Shown here: positions 58,661 to 64,000 of the stretch, one piece after another
Numbering within the stretch: position 1 is the stretch's first letter
Layout of the letters: every line of letters begins with the position of its first letter
Notes under the pieces: model-generated
Databases searched by the model: none
What the model saw: only the letters and a program-made list of their open reading frames with translations
What the model was told of the DNA's origin: nothing
NCBI GenBank assembly: GCA_029747585.1
Contig: JAPEVF010000027.1
Location: 110,618 to 174,617 of the forward strand
From: Pleurotus djamor
Lineage: Eukaryota > Basidiomycota > Agaricomycetes > Agaricales > Pleurotaceae
DNA length: 64,000 bases
Direction of reading: 5' to 3'
Position numbers and translations under genes: made by a program

Positions 58661-60090
58661 CTGATCAAGCTGTTCCCTCCTGCCTCCTCGTACTTGGTCT
58701 TTCTGCGCTGTATCCTCGCCGAGTTTCATTAGTAATAATGTCCATCACAACCCTCGTACGGGATTGAAGAGACTTGATATATTCGTATCATTATACACAA
58801 GTTTGCGCAAATGCTGCGATTATTCTGTCATTCTCCTCCCCTCGGAATCTGGCATCGATGAATCTGTCTCTGGACTTCTCAAGTCAATTACCTCACGGAC
58901 CGACTCGCCTATGGTAAAGGTCAACGCTCTGTCTTTTGTCCCCTGCAAAGAACGCATCGTGCTCTTAATTCAGCCGCCCGTGTAGAGGCTATCTACTCGT
59001 GCCCACCCCAGTCTAAGGATAGCTGAAATGGCCATGAGCATCAGGGAAATTTCTTCCTCGTTGCTTTATCTCGACGCCACGATCAGGGACATACAGCGGT
59101 TCTCAAGTTCCGTTCATCTTGAAGTCACCCTCAATCACCCGACTGAAACGCTCGTGAAGCTACCCATGACCATCGTCTGGTGCTCTAATACGCGGTTTTC
59201 ATTTGTCTATCTTCTCATATGTATGTCGTTCTCATGTCATCTCTTGCCTCATGTCCCTTCCTTATCAACCTTTCTCCTTTCGAGCCCAGCCAAACTTTGA
59301 ACGATGCACTGATGACGAGCTGTAGGATCCTGGTTTCCAGCCCTCTCCGACCGAAGGACCTCGCAGCTCGCCGCGAGACAAATTCACGAAAATACCCACC
59401 TGTGTACCTCGATTCCTCTATGTCCTCAATGATAATTATCGCTCGAGCTTCGTGGCTTGGGGGCCGTCTGATTTCCAATCACCGTTCTACCGTTCCATAC
59501 CCAAGATGATCATATTCAGGTCCTTACGGATTCCGCGTGGATGAGGCTTCCATTCACCTGATGCCTCGTGTCCTCCTTCCGTGAAGCCAACGAATCGCTT
59601 TGCCCTTCGCTGTTACTTTCGCGGTGGTAGCTTCGAGCGACCCTCATCGCTCAGTGGATGGTCTATGCGCCGAATACGGTGAGACATCCTCTCTGTGCCT
59701 CTTTCCCACTTTCGCATTCTTCTCCTACCCAAATTCGACACCATCAACTTGCACTCATCTCACGCTCGCCGGTCTTTCCCCCTTTCAACCATGCTTTTGA
59801 CAGAATTGTGACGCTGGAAGCGGCTTCTAATGCTCGCTTTTGGGATTCCTCCAATGGATGAAATACGCGAGGTTTGATGCGGTCGCATCAACTCTTCTCT
59901 GATGTTCGAACCCCTTCCATACCCATTTCAATCTCGTACTAGCCTTGTTACTGGCCTTCTTCTCCTTCGATCTTGAACAAGGGAAGAAACACGAATCCAA
60001 TATCGTCCCTTTTGATCAGGAAACATGCGATCTATTAGACATGATCTTGGTGACCCCCATGTGCGTGTCGTGTGTCCACTCCTGAGCCCG
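58661..60090 (+). other. region d upstream of gene F, unrecognised
   Basis: A plus-strand ATG at 59028 opens a 90-codon frame (MAMSIREISSSLLYLDATIR ... TETLVKLPMTIVW) ending at 59300. A frame before it (58800-58985, SGIDESVSGLLKSITS ... ERIVLLIQPPV) lacks an ATG. A third at 59290-59509 contains RPKDLAARRETNSRKYPP. They may be exons of one gene, but I could not find in-phase splice pairs, and no domain is recognisable. Nothing can be supported from 59510 to 60090. Confidence 0.25.
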
Positions 60091-60096
60091 TATAAA
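60091..60096 (+). promoter_or_regulatory. TATA box candidate of gene F
   Basis: TATAAA, 91 bases upstream of the preferred ATG at 60187. An upstream in-frame opening at 60025 would make a longer protein, but the family-type start (MATRTPK, like MSSRxxK) and this TATA position favour 60187. Confidence 0.4.
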
Positions 60097-60186
60097 CGGG
60101 TTGGTCGAGGTCAAGATAGCACTCACACCCCACCAGCTCCTCAGAACTCGCAATCCCAGCGCTGCGGCTTTCGTTCACCGTCGCCA

Positions 60187-63100
60187 ATGGCGACTCGCAC
60201 GCCCAAGACTGAGGGGCTAAGGAGCGATCAACCACCCGCTAACTCGGCAGACGCGAAGTCTCGAGCCAATCAACAAACTTCCTGTGACCATGCAGACGAT
60301 GCACGCAACTTGGTCCTGAACCTCGACGGTACCGCTAACCAATTCAGCGAACGTGTAAGTTTTGAAATCCCACTCGTTTCTCTGCATATTCTAAGTCGTT
60401 TCTGCCATCCCCTCTTTAGTCCACTAATGTTGTGGAGATATTTAGTCGTCTCATCAAGGATCGAAAACGCCAAATGGTCTACTACGATAGTGGGATTGGC
60501 ACATATGCACCACCGTCATTCCGGTCACTCAGCTACATCAAGCAAGTTCTTGATCATGCCATTGACACCGCTATCGCATGGTATGTGGATTAACAAACCC
60601 TACATCTCATTATTGCTAATCTCTCGGTCAGGAACTTTGAGAAGATCGTTCACGCCGCGTACGAATGGCTATCCGAGAACTACGAGCCCGGCGACCGTAT
60701 CTTTCTTTTCGGTATATTACTTTATTCCTCCTGCGACTCGCGAGTCCACGATTTCGCTAACTTCAGTCCAGGATTTTCGCGGGGAGCATACCAGGCTCGA
60801 GTCATCGCGGGTATGATTGAAACGGTGAGATTACCTATATGGATCTCCTCGCATTACTGATTATCACTCTCCGGACCGTGTCCTAGGTTGGACTCCTCCA
60901 CAGGGGGAACAAGAGGCAAATCCCCTTGTACGTGAACCCTCCCCTCTTCTCAGCGGTGGTCTCAATAATTCAACATAGTGCCTATGAGCTCTACTCATCG
61001 GTCATGGAAAACACCGAACGCGGCGAACCTCCCAATGCGCCGCTGAAGACACCCGATCCTTCAGCAGCACAAGCTTCGGAAAACACAGAAACACTAGACG
61101 CGTCTAGTGATCGGCATGATATACCCACAAACAAACCGAAGAAACCATCCAAGGCCGCCCGAAAAAGAAGAAGGAAGCAAGCAAAACTGTGCCGTCAGTT
61201 TAAGGACTCACTCTGTCACGAGAATGTCAAGGTCCACTTTGTCGGCGCGTGGTAAGCAGCTGCATTGCGACACCAGCCTTCCGCTGATCCAAGCTCAGGG
61301 ACACCGTCTCCTCCATCGGCATTCTTCGAGGAAAAGCCCTCCCTGAGACTGTGTCAGGTATGGGACATGTCTGTCACTTCCGCCACGCGCTTGCCCTGGA
61401 CGAGCGTCGCGTAAAGTTTCAGCCAGAATTCGCTAACGGCGGTCTGGGTAAGCAGGAGGGAGACAGAGGAGATGTTAAGGAGGTTTGGTTTGCTGGGTCT
61501 CACTCCGACATGTTTGTCATTCCGCGTTCACTTTGTGCTGTGATCCTTCAGCCTAACTTTTGTCCATTAGTGGTGGGGGAAGTATTCGGAATAAGGATTT
61601 GAAGAATTTTGGGCCTGCGCTGCGATGGATGACCTACGAGGCAATGGCGCATGGTCTTCTCATGAAGCGATACGAGGGCGGATGGTCCCCTCTCCCACTC
61701 ACCAAATCGTTAACGGTGGTGTGGAGAATCCTCGAAATCTTCCCATTCCCGTCTCTTACTTATCAAGATGCAAATAGCACGACTGCGATGTACGTCACTT
61801 TGTCACTTTGGGTGTCATTCATCCGAACTGAAAAACACTCTCAAGGCCACATCTCTGTGCTAGCCGGAAAATTCAGCCTGGACAACTTATTCATCAGTCT
61901 GTTTTTACCAGACCACAAACAGTGACTGATTCCCATTCTGAAGCTGAGGCCGACTCTGACTCCGACTCCGAGTCCAATGCAATACGCGAGCCTCGAGGAT
62001 TTCTTCCCCGCTTCCTCAAGCGGCGCGCAGCCATAACCGCGACCGAGTCTAACTCTGGACTCGAGTCGGCCACAACTTCTGCCTCCAGGTCTGGGTCCAA
62101 CGCAACACCTCAACCTCAAGGATTTTTTTNCCAGATTCTTCAGGCGGCGAGTCGTGCTTACCGCGAGCGAATCTAACCCTGAACTCGAGTCTCAGTATGG
62201 CCACGATGCATCACACGAACCCCAGGGATTGTTTTCCCGCTTCGCCGAGCCACGCGAAAAATCCTACCTCCCACAGGCCATGCTGCCTCCGGCGTTTCCA
62301 CATTCTTGGGAGGACCTGATGGATGAAGACCGTGACCTAAATATGGACTCGATTGTGGAGAAAGATCCATTTGAGAACGCTTCACACACTCTCTCGCTTC
62401 TAGCAAGCGTCTCCGCCGATCCGGCCATGAAATGGGGGGAGCTCCCTCTGGTCATGACAGCGCTGCGCCCATTTGCAACTGATGGTGCGACACTTGTTGA
62501 TTTAACATTCACAGCGTCTCACCCTCTTCTAGACACACAGCAGCATGCATCGCTCTTGGAGGTACCAAATGCGGGGAGGATCTTGCTAGACTTTGTATGC
62601 TCGGCTCTGTGTAACCCTGAGTTGCCTATCTCGGAGGATTCCAAGGAAACATTGATACGACTGCTTGCACGCACATGGACAATATCCAAGCCGCTTCCGC
62701 CGTCCACCTCATTGCGCATACCACCATTGACGGTGCGCAGATGGGGTTCACAGGTTTCCAAGCCTCGTAGAAATGACTTGGTTATGATCCTGCAGCCATT
62801 TGGTGAGGTGTTTCATTGAAATCTGCGAAACCAGCTTCCATTAATGAGCTTCGCGTAGCTCACCTTGGTTACCTCAAAGAGGGGTATAATTGGATACAGA
62901 GTGTGGCCTTCTTGCTCCAGGAACCCGGACGAATCATATTTACCTCAAGCCCTGACGAGACAACATCCATTTTCATTTGGGACGGCCTCACTCAACCTCG
63001 CGACAACATTGCCAAGGTTCAAGGGTGGGGTTCAACAATCTCCCGTGATGGTTCACACATTGCCGTTAGAGATGGGAAGGATGCCAGCATCATTGACACC

Positions 63101-63775
63101 ACCACACAGCCGCCCTCAACCGCCAAATATACTGACGACGAGGATCCCAACGACAGTGGCGACATCTTGTCTCTCCGCTTCTCCACCAACAACCACACCC
63201 TAGCAACAGGGCATCGGAACAGCTGGATCAAGCTGTGGCGACGGGAGGGAGATCAATGGAAGGTGATCAAGAGGTTCAAAGGCGGGGACAACTGGATCTG
63301 GCGCCTTGCTTTCTCGAGAGATGGCTCTCGATTGGCGTTCCGAGTTTCTGGGACCTCCATCAAAGTCTGGAATTCGGCGGATGACGCGGTGATCGAGTTG
63401 GAAGATTCTGGAGACTCGTGGTCACTTGCGTGGAGTCCTTCTGGAGATCGGATTGTTTCTGGCACCTACGATGGCGACGTGAAGATCTGGAGCGCCGATC
63501 GGGGGAAGATCACGCACACGTTCAAAGCCCATGATTCGCCGATTCAGTGTCTGGCATTCCGGGATGATGGACAGGTGCTTGCAACGGGGAGCAATGACAG
63601 CAGGATACGTATTTGGCAATGCGATAACTGGGAGAAGATCTGGGAGTTTGATATTGGTGAGCCAGTTTTGTCGCTTGCTTTCTCGCCGGATGGGAAGCGG
63701 CTCGTATCTGGAGGCGAGGATGGTGCTGTCCATCTTTGGGACGTGGACATGGGAGACGAGGAGCCTGTAGACTGA
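60187..63775 (+). CDS. gene F: DUF2235 - WD40 fusion protein, about 1010 aa, repeat-bearing linker
   Basis: Exons: 60187-60354, 60420-60580, 60632-60711, 60772-60824, 60887-60927, 60979-61251, 61299-61511, 61571-61789, 61846-62484, 62533-62802, 62859-63775. One surplus base coincides with the N at 62130 after a T run. Motifs: SCDHADDARNLVLNLDGT, GFSRG (Ser139), VGAWDTVSSIG (Asp260), GSHSDIGGG (His327); propeller from about 706. Exon 6 is 27 codons longer than in A/D and ends in a strongly basic stretch (KPKKPSKAARKRRRKQAK) resembling a nuclear localisation signal. Exon 9 carries a 90-codon insertion: an acidic Ser/Asp run (ADSDSDSESN) and three imperfect copies of a PxGFFxRFxxRR ... ESNxELES unit at about 61990, 62112 and 62220. 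The donor after exon 7 is a weak GTTTGT. Confidence 0.87.
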
Positions 63776-64000
63776 TTTGTACTCCATTCATCACCTTGTA
63801 TGCCGCCCGTTTTGACTTTGGATGAGGTTGAGCTTCAGCTTCATTTCCGACCAAGTATGATTGACAACGGATACGAGAATAACAATGACACGGGTGATTG
63901 AACACTCCTCAATTCTAAGCGTCTCGCTGAGGGAAGAAGGCAAGACAAAAGTACGGTTTGTGCATCGAAGTCATAATTATCAGGCTCAAAGGTTGTTCGG
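63674..64000 (+). repeat. partner of the 327-bp E/F near-identical tract
   Basis: Matches 50660-50986 with a single difference and continues to the window edge, so its full length is unknown. By analogy with unit E, another RPS17 fragment should follow outside the window. Confidence 0.9.

Noticed and set aside
61841..62119. Antisense frame across the repeat insertion of gene F
   Set aside because: Codon-shadow of the Ser/Asp and Arg-rich repeats on the sense strand.
1..64000. CRISPR arrays, rRNA/tRNA genes, LTR retrotransposons or transposase genes
   Set aside because: I saw no regularly spaced short repeats, no RNA gene signatures, no reverse transcriptase or DDE motifs. The only transposon-like object is the non-coding element at 28356-28630.

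Overview
The window is nuclear DNA of a filamentous fungus, most likely an agaricomycete (Basidiomycota). The genes are cut by many short GT-AG introns of about 45-65 nt, and fragments of a eukaryotic ribosomal protein gene (RPS17) are present. There are no bacterial-type operons, rRNA or tRNA genes or CRISPR arrays. I do not assign a species. Single Ns next to homopolymers suggest pyrosequencing-type base-call uncertainty, which matters for three apparent frameshifts.

The only clearly intact genes are six paralogues of one unusual architecture. An N-terminal DUF2235 (Tle1-like) alpha/beta-hydrolase domain is followed by a helical-looking linker and a C-terminal seven-bladed WD40 propeller. 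I call them A to F. A (4491-7710), B (15050-18345) and C (28964-32388) are on the minus strand; D (38270-41488), E (47551-50761) and F (60187-63775) are on the plus strand. I rebuilt 11 exons for each, and total lengths and phases close for all six (884-1010 codons) once one extra base is allowed for in B, C and F. All six keep the nucleophile elbow GFSRG, the DTVSSIG block and the HSD(I/V)GGG histidine block. The propellers keep a fixed framework but differ at a few recurring positions per blade.

The rest is a large decayed segmental duplication. In the left half, reading along the plus strand, the order is module a, b, c, a 3' fragment of RPS17 (plus), then the lipase-WD40 gene (minus, tail to tail with RPS17), then d, f, e and g (minus), and then the next unit. 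The right half repeats the order inverted. None of modules a-g gives a protein I recognise; they look like remnants of neighbouring genes that travelled with the lipase-WD40 gene. The centre (about 33.1-38.2 kb) is the switch point between the two orientations and holds no gene I can support.

Other items: a 275-bp TA-flanked MITE-like insertion inside unit C, with empty sites in units A and B; a 327-bp tract that differs by one base between the 3' ends of E and F, pointing to recent conversion or duplication; and the 5' end of a proline-rich gene leaving the left edge.

Inferred biology: the six proteins could be single-chain receptor-effectors, with a propeller sensing something and a lipase-like domain acting, comparable in logic to fungal NACHT-WD40 incompatibility or immunity proteins but without a nucleotide-binding domain. 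That role is a hypothesis.
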